Notes: generated by a model from the letters alone, not told the origin. A stretch of 57,048 bases of DNA from Paracoccus halophilus (GCF_000763905.1 NZ_JRKN01000022.1:1-57048); one strand, 5' to 3'; counted from the stretch's first letter, positions 49,271 to 57,048 are shown. Numbers and translations: made by a program.

Positions 49271-50863
49271 ATGACCTACGATTTCGTCATCATCGGCGCA
49301 GGCAGCGCCGGCTGCGTTCTGGCCAATCGCCTGTCCGCGGATTCCCGGCATCGCGTGCTGCTGATCGAGGCGGGCGGTCGCGACAATTACCATTGGATCC
49401 ACATTCCGGTCGGCTATCTCTATTGCATCGGCAATCCGCGCACCGACTGGCAATACAGGACCGTGGCCGAACAGGGCCTTGGCGGGCGGCGGCTGCTCTA
49501 TCCGCGCGGGCGGGTGCTGGGTGGCAGCTCCTCGATCAACGGCATGATCTATATGCGCGGCCAGGCCGCCGATTACGATCACTGGCGGCAGCTGGGCTGC
49601 ACCGGCTGGGGCTGGGAGGATGTGAAGCCGCATTTTCTGGCCTCCGAGGATTATTTCGCCGGTGCGTCCGGGGATCATGGCGCCGGCGGCGAATGGCGGG
49701 TCGAGGAACAGCGCCTGCGCTGGCGGGTGCTGGACGATTTCGCCCGCGCCGCGCAGGCCGCAGGCATCCCCGCCAGCGACGATTTCAACACCGGCGACAA
49801 TGAGGGCGTCGGTTATTTCAAGGTCAACCAGCGCGGCGGCTGGCGCGTTTCCACCGCCAAGGCGTTTCTGAAACCGGCAATGGCGCGCGCCAATCTGACC
49901 GTGATGACGCATGCGCAGGTCCGCCGCATCATCTTTGACGGGCGCCGCGCCACCGGCGTCGAGATCATGCGCGACGGCACGACCGAGGTGATCGGCGGCA
50001 CCCAAATCGTCCTTTCGGCAGGGGCCATCGGCAGCCCGCAGATCCTGCAATTGTCGGGCATCGGTCCCGGCCCGCTCTTGCAGTCCATGGGGATCGAGGT
50101 GCTGCGCGACGCGCCCGTGGGCGAAAACCTTCAGGACCATCTTCAGATCCGCTGCGCCTATCGGGTCGAGGGCGCAAGGACCCTGAACACCATAACGCAA
50201 AGCCTGTGGGGCAAGGCAATGATCGCGGCGCAATACGCGCTGTTCCGCTCTGGCCCGATGAGCATGGCGCCCAGCCAGTTGGGGGCATTCGCACGCTCAT
50301 CGTCCGATGTCGCGACGCCCGATCTGGAATACCATGTCCAGCCGCTCAGCCTGGACAGTTTCGGCGGCGATCTCGACGATTTCCCTGCGATCACGGCCAG
50401 CGTTTGTCACCTGCGCCCCGAAAGCCGCGGGCATGTGCGCATCGTGTCGCCCGACCCGCTGACCCATCCCGAGATCGCGCCCAATTACCTGTCTACCCCC
50501 GGCGACCGGATCACCGCCGCGAATGCCATCCGCCTGACCCGCCGAATCATGGCGCAAGAGCCGATGGCGCGCTATCGCCCGCAGGAGTTCAGGCCCGGAC
50601 CAGGCGGCGACAGCGACGAGGATCTGGCCCTGGCCGCGGGCCGTATCGGCTCGACCATCTTCCACCCGGTCGGCACTGCCCGGATGGGCGCCGATCCCGG
50701 CTCGGTCGTCGATCCGACCTTGAAGCTGCGGGGATTTCAAGGGATTAGGGTGGCAGATGCCTCGGTCATGCCGACCATCACCTCGGGCAATACCAACAGC
50801 CCGACCGTAATGATCGCCGAAAAGGCGGCGGGCATGATCCTGCAGGAAATGCGCGGCATTTGA
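49271..50863 (+). CDS. GMC-family FAD oxidoreductase
   Basis: A 530-residue glucose-methanol-choline oxidoreductase. The FAD fold is at the N-terminus (YDFVIIGAGSAGCVLANRLS), followed by GRVLGGSSSINGMIYMRGQA (GMC signature 1) and IVLSAGAIGSPQILQLSGIG (signature 2). The C-terminus has the active-site His in TIFHPVGTARMG and GNTNSPTVMIAEKAAGMIL. The closest types are alcohol or choline dehydrogenases; no betaine genes are adjacent, so the substrate is open. ATG 49271 follows GGAGGATCC. It ends 64 bp before motB. Confidence 0.92.
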   Translation: MTYDFVIIGAGSAGCVLANRLSADSRHRVLLIEAGGRDNYHWIHIPVGYLYCIGNPRTDWQYRTVAEQGLGGRRLLYPRGRVLGGSSSINGMIYMRGQAADYDHWRQLGCTGWGWEDVKPHFLASEDYFAGASGDHGAGGEWRVEEQRLRWRVLDDFARAAQAAGIPASDDFNTGDNEGVGYFKVNQRGGWRVSTAKAFLKPAMARANLTVMTHAQVRRIIFDGRRATGVEIMRDGTTEVIGGTQIVLSAGAIGSPQILQLSGIGPGPLLQSMGIEVLRDAPVGENLQDHLQIRCAYRVEGARTLNTITQSLWGKAMIAAQYALFRSGPMSMAPSQLGAFARSSSDVATPDLEYHVQPLSLDSFGGDLDDFPAITASVCHLRPESRGHVRIVSPDPLTHPEIAPNYLSTPGDRITAANAIRLTRRIMAQEPMARYRPQEFRPGPGGDSDEDLALAAGRIGSTIFHPVGTARMGADPGSVVDPTLKLRGFQGIRVADASVMPTITSGNTNSPTVMIAEKAAGMILQEMRGI

Positions 50864-50867
50864 GCCG

Positions 50868-50882
50868 TTAACTGGATATTAG
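50868..50882 (+). promoter_or_regulatory. CtrA-type box upstream of motB
   Basis: TTAA-CTGGATA-TTAG fits the CtrA binding site TTAA-N7-TTAA with one mismatch. It starts 4 bp after the GMC stop and 46 bp before the motB ATG. TTAA is rare in this GC-rich sequence, and CtrA controls motility in Rhodobacteraceae. Confidence 0.6.
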
Positions 50883-50927
50883 GCGCCGCGGCCTAGACCT
50901 TTCCCCGACTATCGGAAGGAAACGGTC

Positions 50928-51728
50928 ATGGCTGCGAACGGGGGCAACGCCCCGATCATCATCAAGCGCGTGCGCGGCACTGCCGAAGGCAGCCATCATG
51001 GCGGCGCCTGGAAGGTTGCCTATGCCGATTTCGTTACGGCGATGATGGCCTTTTTCCTGCTGATGTGGCTGCTGAACGCGACGACAGAGAAACAGCGACA
51101 GGGGCTGGCCGAATATTTCAACCCGACGCTGGTCCAGACCAGCAGCAGCGGCCAGGACGGCCCCTTCGGGGGCGAGGTTCAGGATGCCGAAACCGATTCC
51201 GGGAAAGGCGCCGGCGCTTCTCGGGACACGATGGCAGCCCAGGCGCGCGACGGCCAGGAATCCGGTTTCGACGCCATGGCGCGTCACATCCAGGATCAGC
51301 TGACCGGCAGCGGCGCCGAATCGATGCAAAAGACCAATATCCTGCGCCATGTCGTGACCCGCATGACGGACGAAGGGCTGATTATCGAACTGACCGATTT
51401 GCTGGATGCGCCCCTGTTCGAAGGCGACAGCGCCCAGCCGACCCTCGCCATGCGCGAACTGGCCGGCATCCTCAGCAGCGTCCTGGGCCGGGTGAAGAAC
51501 CAGACCGCCATCTCGGGCCATGTGCGCGCCTATCCGGAAATGCTGATCCATTCGCCCGTCTGGGCACTTTCCGACGCCCGCGCTCATGCCGTGCGGAACC
51601 TGCTTGAGGAAAGCGGGTTCGCGCCGACCCGCATCCAGCGGGTGACCGCCTATGCCGATCGTCGCAACCGCTCGGTCAACCCGATGGACCCGAACAACAA
51701 CAGAATCGAGATAATTCTACTCAGATAA
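50928..51728 (+). CDS. motB: Flagellar motor stator protein MotB
   Basis: A 266-residue stator component. The N-terminal EGSHHGGAWKVAYADFVTAM followed by MAFFLLMWLLNATT is the MotB membrane span with the conserved proton-carrying Asp (YADF). A Ser/Gly/Asp-rich linker precedes an OmpA-like peptidoglycan-binding C-terminus (AISGHVRAYPEML, then DARAHAVRNLLEES and NRRIEI-like NRIEIILL). MotA is not adjacent. It opens the right flagellar block behind a CtrA-type box and a GGAAGGA ribosome-binding site. Confidence 0.95.
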   Translation: MAANGGNAPIIIKRVRGTAEGSHHGGAWKVAYADFVTAMMAFFLLMWLLNATTEKQRQGLAEYFNPTLVQTSSSGQDGPFGGEVQDAETDSGKGAGASRDTMAAQARDGQESGFDAMARHIQDQLTGSGAESMQKTNILRHVVTRMTDEGLIIELTDLLDAPLFEGDSAQPTLAMRELAGILSSVLGRVKNQTAISGHVRAYPEMLIHSPVWALSDARAHAVRNLLEESGFAPTRIQRVTAYADRRNRSVNPMDPNNNRIEIILLR

Positions 51729-51748
51729 TGCGGGCCGGGCCGGAACCG

Positions 51749-51763
51749 TTAGCTGCATCTTAA
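51749..51763 (+). promoter_or_regulatory. CtrA-type box upstream of flgE
   Basis: TTAG-CTGCATC-TTAA matches TTAA-N7-TTAA with one mismatch and exact spacing, 51 bp before the flgE ATG. The 86-bp motB-flgE gap holds little else. Confidence 0.6.
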
Positions 51764-51814
51764 CCCGACCGGGAAACACTGAAAGCAATACGACTCACAT
51801 AGGGTGATTACAGC

Positions 51815-53155
51815 ATGTCGATTTCATCTGCCCTCAGCGCCGGCGTGTCGGGAATGGCCGCCAACGCCACGCGCCTGGCCAATATCTCGGACAATATCGC
51901 GAATTCCGGCACCTATGGCTACAAACGGGTGAACACCGAATTCGAAAGCATGGTGATCAACCAGTCCCGAGGTACTGGCATTTATACGGCAGGCGGGGTC
52001 CGTGCGACGACAACCCGGACGGTCGATCAGCGCGGCAATCTGGTGACCACCTCGAACCCGTTGGATCTGGCGATTTCAGGCCGCGGCATGTTGCCGGTCA
52101 CCACCATTGGCCAGGTCGGTTCGCAGCCTGCCGGCGCCCAGGATCTGACCATGACGCGCACCGGATCGTTCAGCCCTGACAGCCGTGGCATCTTGCGCAG
52201 CAATTCGGGTCTGGTGCTGTTGGGCTGGCCTGCAAATGCGGATGGAACCGTCCCCGACCAGCCGCGCGACGGGGTTGCCGGGCTCGAGCCGATCATGATC
52301 AGCGCCAGCCAGACGGCCGCCAATCCGACCACCCAAGTCAGCCTTGGCATCAACCTGCCGGCCAATGACTCGATCGGTGGCTCGGTCGGCGACCCTCGCG
52401 AGATGGACGTTCAGTACTTTGGAAACCTCGGCAATTCGGAATCCTTGGCCATCTCGTTTACACCCGATGTCAGCGCGGCGGCGGGCACCCGGTCGAACAG
52501 CTGGACCATGGAAATTCGCGACTCCGCAATCACCGATGACCCCGCCACCGCAGCCGATGAAGCACTGATTGGCAGCTATACACTGGAATTCAACGACAGC
52601 CAGACCGGGGGCGGAACCCTTGCCAATGTGACAACCATTTCCGGCGGCGCATATGACCCGGCAACTGGTGAGCTTTCGGTCAATGTCGCAGGCGGCCCGA
52701 TTTCTATCGACATCGGACGTTATGGCGACAGTTCGGGAATGACACAGCTAAGTTCGGCCTTCTCTCCCGCCAACGCTACCCGGAACGGCTCGCCGGTGGG
52801 AAATCTGGTGGGCCTCGAAGTAGATGAAACCGGGTTGCTGCAAGCTACCTACGACACCGGCTTTACCCAAACATTGTATCAGATCCCGCTGGTGGATGTC
52901 CCGAACCCGAATGGCCTGATCGCGCTGGACAACCAGACCTACAGGATATCTCCGGACTCGGGCGCGTTCTATCTCTGGGACGCAGGCGACGGACCCACTG
53001 GCGCGGTCGTCGGCTATGCGCGCGAGGCCTCGAATACCGACGTGGCAGCAGAGCTGACAGACCTGATCCAAACCCAGCGTGCCTATTCCTCGAACGCCAA
53101 GGTTATTCAGACAGTGGACGAAATGCTGCAGGAAACCACGAACCTAAAACGTTAA
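51815..53155 (+). CDS. flgE: Flagellar hook protein FlgE
   Basis: A 446-residue hook subunit. The N-terminal rod/hook motif SALSAGVSGMAANATRLANI followed by SDNIANSGTYGYKRVNTEFE is diagnostic, with the ANAT/NIAN pattern of axial proteins. A variable central domain (about 150-370) makes the hook surface. The C-terminal helix VAAELTDLIQTQRAYSSNAK packs with the N-terminus in the D0 core. The coding GC falls in the second half of the gene, as in the genes that follow. It is 52 bp upstream of flgK. Confidence 0.95.
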   Translation: MSISSALSAGVSGMAANATRLANISDNIANSGTYGYKRVNTEFESMVINQSRGTGIYTAGGVRATTTRTVDQRGNLVTTSNPLDLAISGRGMLPVTTIGQVGSQPAGAQDLTMTRTGSFSPDSRGILRSNSGLVLLGWPANADGTVPDQPRDGVAGLEPIMISASQTAANPTTQVSLGINLPANDSIGGSVGDPREMDVQYFGNLGNSESLAISFTPDVSAAAGTRSNSWTMEIRDSAITDDPATAADEALIGSYTLEFNDSQTGGGTLANVTTISGGAYDPATGELSVNVAGGPISIDIGRYGDSSGMTQLSSAFSPANATRNGSPVGNLVGLEVDETGLLQATYDTGFTQTLYQIPLVDVPNPNGLIALDNQTYRISPDSGAFYLWDAGDGPTGAVVGYAREASNTDVAAELTDLIQTQRAYSSNAKVIQTVDEMLQETTNLKR

Positions 53156-53207
53156 CGCTGATCAAACTAGACAAGCCTTCACGAAAGCAAGGGAAAGGGA
53201 CTCCGCC

Positions 53208-54668
53208 ATGAGTTTATCCGGCGCCATCGCAAATGCGATTTCCGGCCTGACTGCGACATCGCGGGGCACCGAAATCGTCGCGAGCAATATCGCCAATGCG
53301 CATACCGACGGCTACGGGCGGCGCGAACTCGACCTGTCTTCGCGCGTCCACGGATACGGCGGCGGTGTAACGATCGATGGCGTCTATCGGGTCATCAACG
53401 CCAGTCTTCTGGCCGACGGCCGTTTGGCCCAGGCCGGGTTCAGCGCATCCGATACCATCGCAGAGTTTCATACCGTGATGGAAAAAACAGTCGGAATACC
53501 GACAGAGCCATCGTCGCTGGCGGGATTACTTGCTGCCTTCGACTCAGCGATAATCAGTGCCGCGGCAAGACCCGATAGTGATAGTCGCCTCACAGCAGTG
53601 CTTGAGTCTGCAAGCGGACTAGCCAACAAACTCAACAATGTTGCCAAGGATATCCAGGGCGCACGAACCGATGCCGAGAAGGCAATATCCAACGATGTCC
53701 TGCGTTTGAACGCTGCACTCGAGCAAGTTGCCTCTCTCAACAAGCAAATTGCTGGTCGTACGGCGCAAGGCAAGGACGCCTCCTCCCTTATAGATTCCCG
53801 GCAGGCCGCGATTGACAGCATTTCCGGGATCGTACCGTTGAAGCAGGTACCCCGGGAGAACGGTCAGATTGCCTTATTTACAACTGGCGGGGCAACCCTG
53901 CTTGACGGTAGCGAGCCCGCGAGGATCGAGTTTGGAGCGGCTGGGCCAATCGGTCCAGAAATGAGCTTGGCGGCCGGCACGCTCGGCAATCTGAGCTTCA
54001 ACGGCAGAGAACTGACAAGCTTTCAACAAGCAGCTATGTTCTCCGGCGGGAGTCTTGGCGCAAGTTTTTCTATCCGCGATGAAATCGCTCCAAAATATCA
54101 GGAACAGATGGATGCGTTCGCGCGGGATCTTTATGACAGGACATCGGATCCAACTATTGACGCGACAATTCCTTCGGGTGGAGCAGGCCTTTTTACGGAT
54201 GATCAAGGCCAGCTTCTGGCCGCCAACGAGCCAGGGTTTGCCGGACGTATCGTCGTGAACAGATTGGTCGATCCAGCGAGCGGGGGCGACCTTTGGCGTA
54301 TCCGCGCGGGCATCAACGCCGCCGACCCGGGGGATTCTGGCGAAAGTGCTCTGCTGAACGGCCTAAGCGAAGCTTTGTCGGCATCTCGCTCCCCGGCTTC
54401 GGGAAATCTTTCGAGCAGCCAGAAAACACTCTACTCGCTTTCATCTGACATTTCTTCATATGCAGCTTCAAATCGTATCAGAACTGAGGCGATCGCACTG
54501 CAAGATCGCTCACGGGCCGAGAGTCTACGAACCGCCCTGTTGGGTGATGGGGTCGATAGCGATAAGGAAATGGAATCGCTGCTCGCATTAGAGCGGGCCT
54601 ATTCCGCCAACGCCAAGGTATTCCAATCCGCCAACGACATGCTTGACACCGTCCTGAGGTTGACATGA
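53208..54668 (+). CDS. flgK: Flagellar hook-associated protein FlgK (HAP1)
   Basis: A 486-residue junction protein joining hook to filament. The N-terminus SLSGAIANAISGLTATSRGT followed by EIVASNIANAHTDGYGRREL is the FlgK axial motif, and residues 95-200 form the conserved HAP1 helical segment (for example SASGLANKLNNVAKDIQGAR, KQIAGRTAQGKDASSLIDSR). The C-terminal helix ESLLALERAYSANAKVFQSA with NDMLDTVLRL completes the D0 domain. GC is visibly lower than in the rest of the window. The stop overlaps flgL by ATGA. Confidence 0.93.
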   Translation: MSLSGAIANAISGLTATSRGTEIVASNIANAHTDGYGRRELDLSSRVHGYGGGVTIDGVYRVINASLLADGRLAQAGFSASDTIAEFHTVMEKTVGIPTEPSSLAGLLAAFDSAIISAAARPDSDSRLTAVLESASGLANKLNNVAKDIQGARTDAEKAISNDVLRLNAALEQVASLNKQIAGRTAQGKDASSLIDSRQAAIDSISGIVPLKQVPRENGQIALFTTGGATLLDGSEPARIEFGAAGPIGPEMSLAAGTLGNLSFNGRELTSFQQAAMFSGGSLGASFSIRDEIAPKYQEQMDAFARDLYDRTSDPTIDATIPSGGAGLFTDDQGQLLAANEPGFAGRIVVNRLVDPASGGDLWRIRAGINAADPGDSGESALLNGLSEALSASRSPASGNLSSSQKTLYSLSSDISSYAASNRIRTEAIALQDRSRAESLRTALLGDGVDSDKEMESLLALERAYSANAKVFQSANDMLDTVLRLT

Positions 54669-55684
54669 CGAGTTATCCTTCAATAGGGGACCAGTCCCGA
54701 CCGTATCAATTGCGACTGTCGCAATACTTCCTGAAAAGCAAACTCGAGCGCCTGACAAAAGAGGCTACGACCGGGATCAAGAACGATATCCCCTCTGCGC
54801 TGAAGGGCGACTTGTCGCGCATCGCGCATATCGAATCTCGGCTGACGGTGCTGAATACATATCAACAAAATGCTTCGGAAGCCCTCAGCATGTTTGACGC
54901 AATGCAAAATACTCTTGAGCGCATTCAGATATCTGTCGACGAAACCGGGCCAAGTCTTCTGAGCGAAGCCGGCGGCTCATCCGAGGACATGCTACGGCTC
55001 CGTGCGGACGCGATTTCCGAAGATTTCCGGTCCATTGTTGGTGCACTCAACACAAGTTCCAGTGGGCGTCACCTGCTTTCCGGTGCCAAAACGGATACTG
55101 CACCGCTCGGGGACTTTGAAACGATGGTCGCGGAGTTGAATGCAACAGTCGCCGGAGCAAGCTCCGCCAACGACATCGTGGCGCGGATAGATGCTTGGTT
55201 CGATGCACCAGCGGGAGCGGGCGGCTTTACCGACAATGTGTATCAAGGCAGTGCAAGCGGAAGTACTGAACTTGCGGTGTCCGCTGACCGAACAGTCGGA
55301 AGCAGTTTAACCGCCAACTCGTCACAACTGCGAAACACACTGAAGGGCATGGCTATCATGACCTATCTAGCGAAATCCGGCGCGAGTTTGGATTCCGCCA
55401 CTATCCGTGAGCTGTTCACTGTATCGGGCCTTCGGCTTGTAAGTGCCAGCACTGATCTGACCAGCGCCCGCGCTCAGATTGGCATACAGCAATCAGCGGC
55501 CAGCCAAGCACAAGCCCGCAATGCCGCTGAAAGCTCATCTCTTTCAGTCACGCGCTTAAGATTAATTGGCGCCGACCCTTATGAAACCGCAACGGCCCTA
55601 CAAGAAGCAGAGGCCAGTATCCAAAACCTATATACACTGACCGCGCGCCTTGCCCGCCTGAGCTTAACGGATTATCTATCATGA
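54665..55684 (+). CDS. flgL: Flagellar hook-associated protein FlgL (HAP3)
   Basis: A 339-residue flagellin-like junction protein. The N-terminal helix contains SQYFLKSKLERLTKEATTGI, the Leu/Lys heptads of the flagellin D0/D1 region, and RIAHIESRLTVLNTYQQNAS. The C-terminal part has RLVSASTDLTSARAQIGIQQ and TALQEAEASIQNLYTLTARL, the matching helix. FlgL connects FlgK to the flagellin filament. It overlaps flgK and flgI by ATGA. The flagellin gene itself is not in the window. Confidence 0.9.
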   Translation: MTSYPSIGDQSRPYQLRLSQYFLKSKLERLTKEATTGIKNDIPSALKGDLSRIAHIESRLTVLNTYQQNASEALSMFDAMQNTLERIQISVDETGPSLLSEAGGSSEDMLRLRADAISEDFRSIVGALNTSSSGRHLLSGAKTDTAPLGDFETMVAELNATVAGASSANDIVARIDAWFDAPAGAGGFTDNVYQGSASGSTELAVSADRTVGSSLTANSSQLRNTLKGMAIMTYLAKSGASLDSATIRELFTVSGLRLVSASTDLTSARAQIGIQQSAASQAQARNAAESSSLSVTRLRLIGADPYETATALQEAEASIQNLYTLTARLARLSLTDYLS

Positions 55685-56781
55685 GGTTGCTGAGCGCTGT
55701 TATCTTGATTTTGGCATACCTCAGCGCAGCAATCGCCGCCCCGGTTCGTATCAAGGACCTTGTAAACATAGATGGTGTCCGGGGAAATGATCTGATTGGC
55801 TATGGCTTGGTCGTCGGTCTCAGTGGCTCGGGAGACAGCCTTCGAAACTCACCCTTCACCGAAGAAATCATGGCAGGTTTACTAGAACGGCTCGGTGTAA
55901 ACGTTACTGACGAAAACTTCCGTCCAAAGAATGTCGCAGCTGTGATCGTTACAGCGACCCTCCCCCCCTTTGCGCGGGCCGGTTCACAAATTGACGTCAA
56001 CGTTGCCGCAATCGGTGACGCAAAAAGCCTGCTTGGCGGGACTCTCGTTCTGACACCGCTTAATGGTGCTGACGGCGAGATATATGCCGTCGCCCAAGGG
56101 TCCGTTTTGGCCAGTGGCGCCGAAGCATCAGGAGCGAGCGCATCAGTCGTCCAAGGTGTTCCGACCGCTGGGTCAATTCCTTCAGGCGCCAGGGTGGAAC
56201 GCGAAGTCGCATTTGATTTTTCGCAAATGACCAGCCTGCGCCTTGCATTGCGGAACCCTGATTTCACGACAGCAGCGCGTGTAGAGGCAGCGATCAACAA
56301 AAAGCTTGGCCGCAGTTTGGCCGAACTTGTTGATTCGGGGACGATTGCTATCGATTCAAGTGTTCTGGGGCAGGTGAATCCGGCACGGTTGGTGGGCGAA
56401 ATCGAAAATATCACGGTTGAACCCGAGGCGGCGGCACGGGTTGTTATTGACCACAAATCGGGCACAATTGTCATGGGTGAAGACGTACGCATCTCTCGCG
56501 TCGCCGTATCACAGGGGAATCTCACCCTCCGTGTGCGAGAAACACCGCTAGTCTCTCAACCAAATCCATTCTCGCCGGGAGAAACGATAGTGGTGCCCCG
56601 TACGCAGGCAGAAATCACACATGAGCCGGGTATCGGCTTTGCGGAGATTGCTGGTGAATCGTCGCTGTCGGATGTGGTAGCGGGACTCAATGCCCTCGGA
56701 ATCCGACCCCGCGAAATGATCGATATCCTAAAAGCGGTTCACGCGGCAGGCGCCCTACATGCTGAGCTCATCGTGAACTAG
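55681..56781 (+). CDS. flgI: Flagellar P-ring protein FlgI
   Basis: A 366-residue periplasmic ring protein. The signal peptide (LLSAVILILAYLSAAIAAP) is followed by the conserved RIKDLVNIDGVRGNDLIGYG and LVVGLSGSGDSLRNSPFT, then PKNVAAVIVTATLPPFARAG and SQIDVNVAAIGDAKSLLGGT, all typical of FlgI, which forms the bushing around the rod in the peptidoglycan layer. The C-terminus LNALGIRPREMIDILKAVHA with AGALHAELIV is also standard. The gene is intact, but an IS481-like terminus begins two bases after its stop. Confidence 0.96.
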   Translation: MRLLSAVILILAYLSAAIAAPVRIKDLVNIDGVRGNDLIGYGLVVGLSGSGDSLRNSPFTEEIMAGLLERLGVNVTDENFRPKNVAAVIVTATLPPFARAGSQIDVNVAAIGDAKSLLGGTLVLTPLNGADGEIYAVAQGSVLASGAEASGASASVVQGVPTAGSIPSGARVEREVAFDFSQMTSLRLALRNPDFTTAARVEAAINKKLGRSLAELVDSGTIAIDSSVLGQVNPARLVGEIENITVEPEAAARVVIDHKSGTIVMGEDVRISRVAVSQGNLTLRVRETPLVSQPNPFSPGETIVVPRTQAEITHEPGIGFAEIAGESSLSDVVAGLNALGIRPREMIDILKAVHAAGALHAELIVN

Positions 56782-56782
56782 C

Positions 56783-56921
56783 TGTCTGATCCCACAGTTT
56801 GATGGTGCGATCCTTTCTTCGGAATGGAAGGATGCCCTATAGGACAGGTTCGTCACGGAAGCGCCACGACCACGCACACAGTCCGAGCAGCAATAATGAG
56901 GGCCTGCCCGCCATCGGTCTA
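56783..56921 (+). mobile_element. IS481-family element, left-end fragment
   Basis: Immediately after flgI comes a terminus-like TGTCTGATCCCACAG, then an untranslated leader and a transposase start at 56824. This is the usual layout of IS481-type elements. The element is cut at 56921/56922 by the IS5-family end after only 139 bp, so this is a nested insertion and the right part, if it survives, lies beyond the window. Confidence 0.65.
56824..56921 (+). pseudogene. IS481-family transposase, N-terminal fragment
   Basis: The frame reads MEGCPIGQVRHGSATTTHTV followed by RAAIMRACPPSV. The run GQVRHGSATTTHxVRAAI is the characteristic N-terminus of IS481-family DDE transposases, which continues with a helix-turn-helix of the KTVAKW type. 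Here the frame meets a stop formed at the junction with the inserted IS5-family element, so the gene cannot be functional. The last eight residues depart somewhat from the family, so minor decay before the insertion is possible. Confidence 0.65.
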
Positions 56922-57048
56922 AGAGCCTGATCGGAAATGAGTTGGGTGATTTCAGCGAGTTATGATTCTGTTTGTTTGTGAGAACGAACGGAGATCATGA
57001 TGCCCTGGACCGAAATCACCCGGAAACGATACGAGCGCAAAGCGGCTC
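56922..57048 (+). mobile_element. IS5-family element, partial (transposase-start end)
   Basis: The last 127 bases are the exact reverse complement of bases 1-127. The terminus begins AGAGCCTGATCGG at 56922 and the transposase reads outward to the right. It has inserted in the IS481-type fragment. Because both window ends show the same IS end pointing outward, one copy cannot bridge them; at least two copies in opposite orientation are needed. Confidence 0.8.
56997..57048 (+). CDS. IS5-family transposase, N-terminal fragment
   Basis: The frame starts at ATG 56997 (or ATG 57000) and reads MMPWTEITRKRYERKAA before the window ends, identical to the left-hand copy. A GGAGAT ribosome-binding site precedes the start. 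It is cut by the window edge. Confidence 0.7.
   Translation, partial: MMPWTEITRKRYERKAA

Noticed and set aside
53152..53166. A third CtrA box before flgK (TTAA-N7-CAAA)
   Set aside because: The second half-site has two mismatches out of four, so it is not distinguishable from chance.
56783..56921. The sequence after flgI as a flagellar downstream gene
   Set aside because: The only frame gives a transposase N-terminus (GQVRHGSATTTH) and a terminus-like TGTCTGATC start, so it is mobile-element sequence.
1..57048. A 57-kb composite transposon bounded by inverted IS5 copies
   Set aside because: The interior carries housekeeping genes (ftsK, ahcY, tamA/tamB, recQ, lolA), the IS bodies point outward and are incomplete, and the exact 127-bp overlap fits an assembly break better.

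Overview
The window looks like one chromosomal (or large-replicon) contig from an alphaproteobacterium of the Rhodobacteraceae, most likely Paracoccus or a close relative. This rests on the high GC content, the ATGA-coupled flagellar genes with CtrA-type upstream boxes, and the mix of families seen (DUF2125, DUF2853, split PqiA, ModE/ModABC with a Mo-box, SLT lipoprotein, TamA/TamB). The assignment is inferred from gene content, not from a marker gene such as 16S rRNA.

Layout. Both ends are the same 127-bp end of an IS5-family element, in opposite orientation with transposases pointing outward. At 129-1955 lies the tail of a flagellar operon: a truncated fliF, then fliH-like, fliN and fliP. 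At 2100-7389 is a TriABC-like RND efflux operon with two adaptor genes. At 7390-9709 (minus) are yggT and recQ. At 9845-13622 (plus) are a thioesterase-fold protein, a UMF1-type MFS transporter, mepA and a phytase-like secreted protein. An unrecognised secreted protein (13647-15068, minus) is divergent from a queuosine-precursor transporter (15202-15816). The 407-bp gap 15817-16223 carries a striking structured RNA/mini-gene and a perfect 21-bp inverted repeat. Acetyl-CoA acetyltransferase follows (minus), then the molybdate locus modE-modABC (17511-20409) with a Mo-box. Next come an SLT lipoprotein, lolA and ubiH (minus), an amidase, a DapC-like aminotransferase, ftsK, a three-gene Met/Cys-rich probable copper locus (28543-29873, minus), tamB-tamA and glk (minus). 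After that: a small membrane protein, ahcY, a DUF2853 protein, an atypical crotonase (minus), a DUF2125 protein, pmbA/tldE, an inositol-phosphatase/CysQ-like protein, a flavin reductase, a pqiA-pqiA-pqiB-pqiC lipid transport operon (minus) and a GMC oxidoreductase. The right end (50928-56781) is a second flagellar block, motB-flgE-flgK-flgL-flgI, followed directly by the start of an IS481-family element that is itself cut by the IS5-family element.

How it fits together. The two flagellar blocks supply rotor/export parts (FliF, FliH, FliN, FliP) and stator/rod-hook-filament junction parts (MotB, FlgE, FlgK, FlgL, FlgI). The IS cut in fliF predicts loss of motility unless another fliF exists. 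Envelope biogenesis is well represented (TamA/TamB, Pqi, LolA, MepA, SLT, FtsK). The rest is ordinary metabolism and transport.

The most unusual item is the element at 15860-16045: an 18-codon reading frame behind a 14-nt match to the 16S rRNA 3' tail, with that ribosome-binding site locked into an 11-bp helix of a nested fold and a terminator-like hairpin after it. I do not recognise it as a named RNA family. No tRNA, rRNA or CRISPR array was seen.
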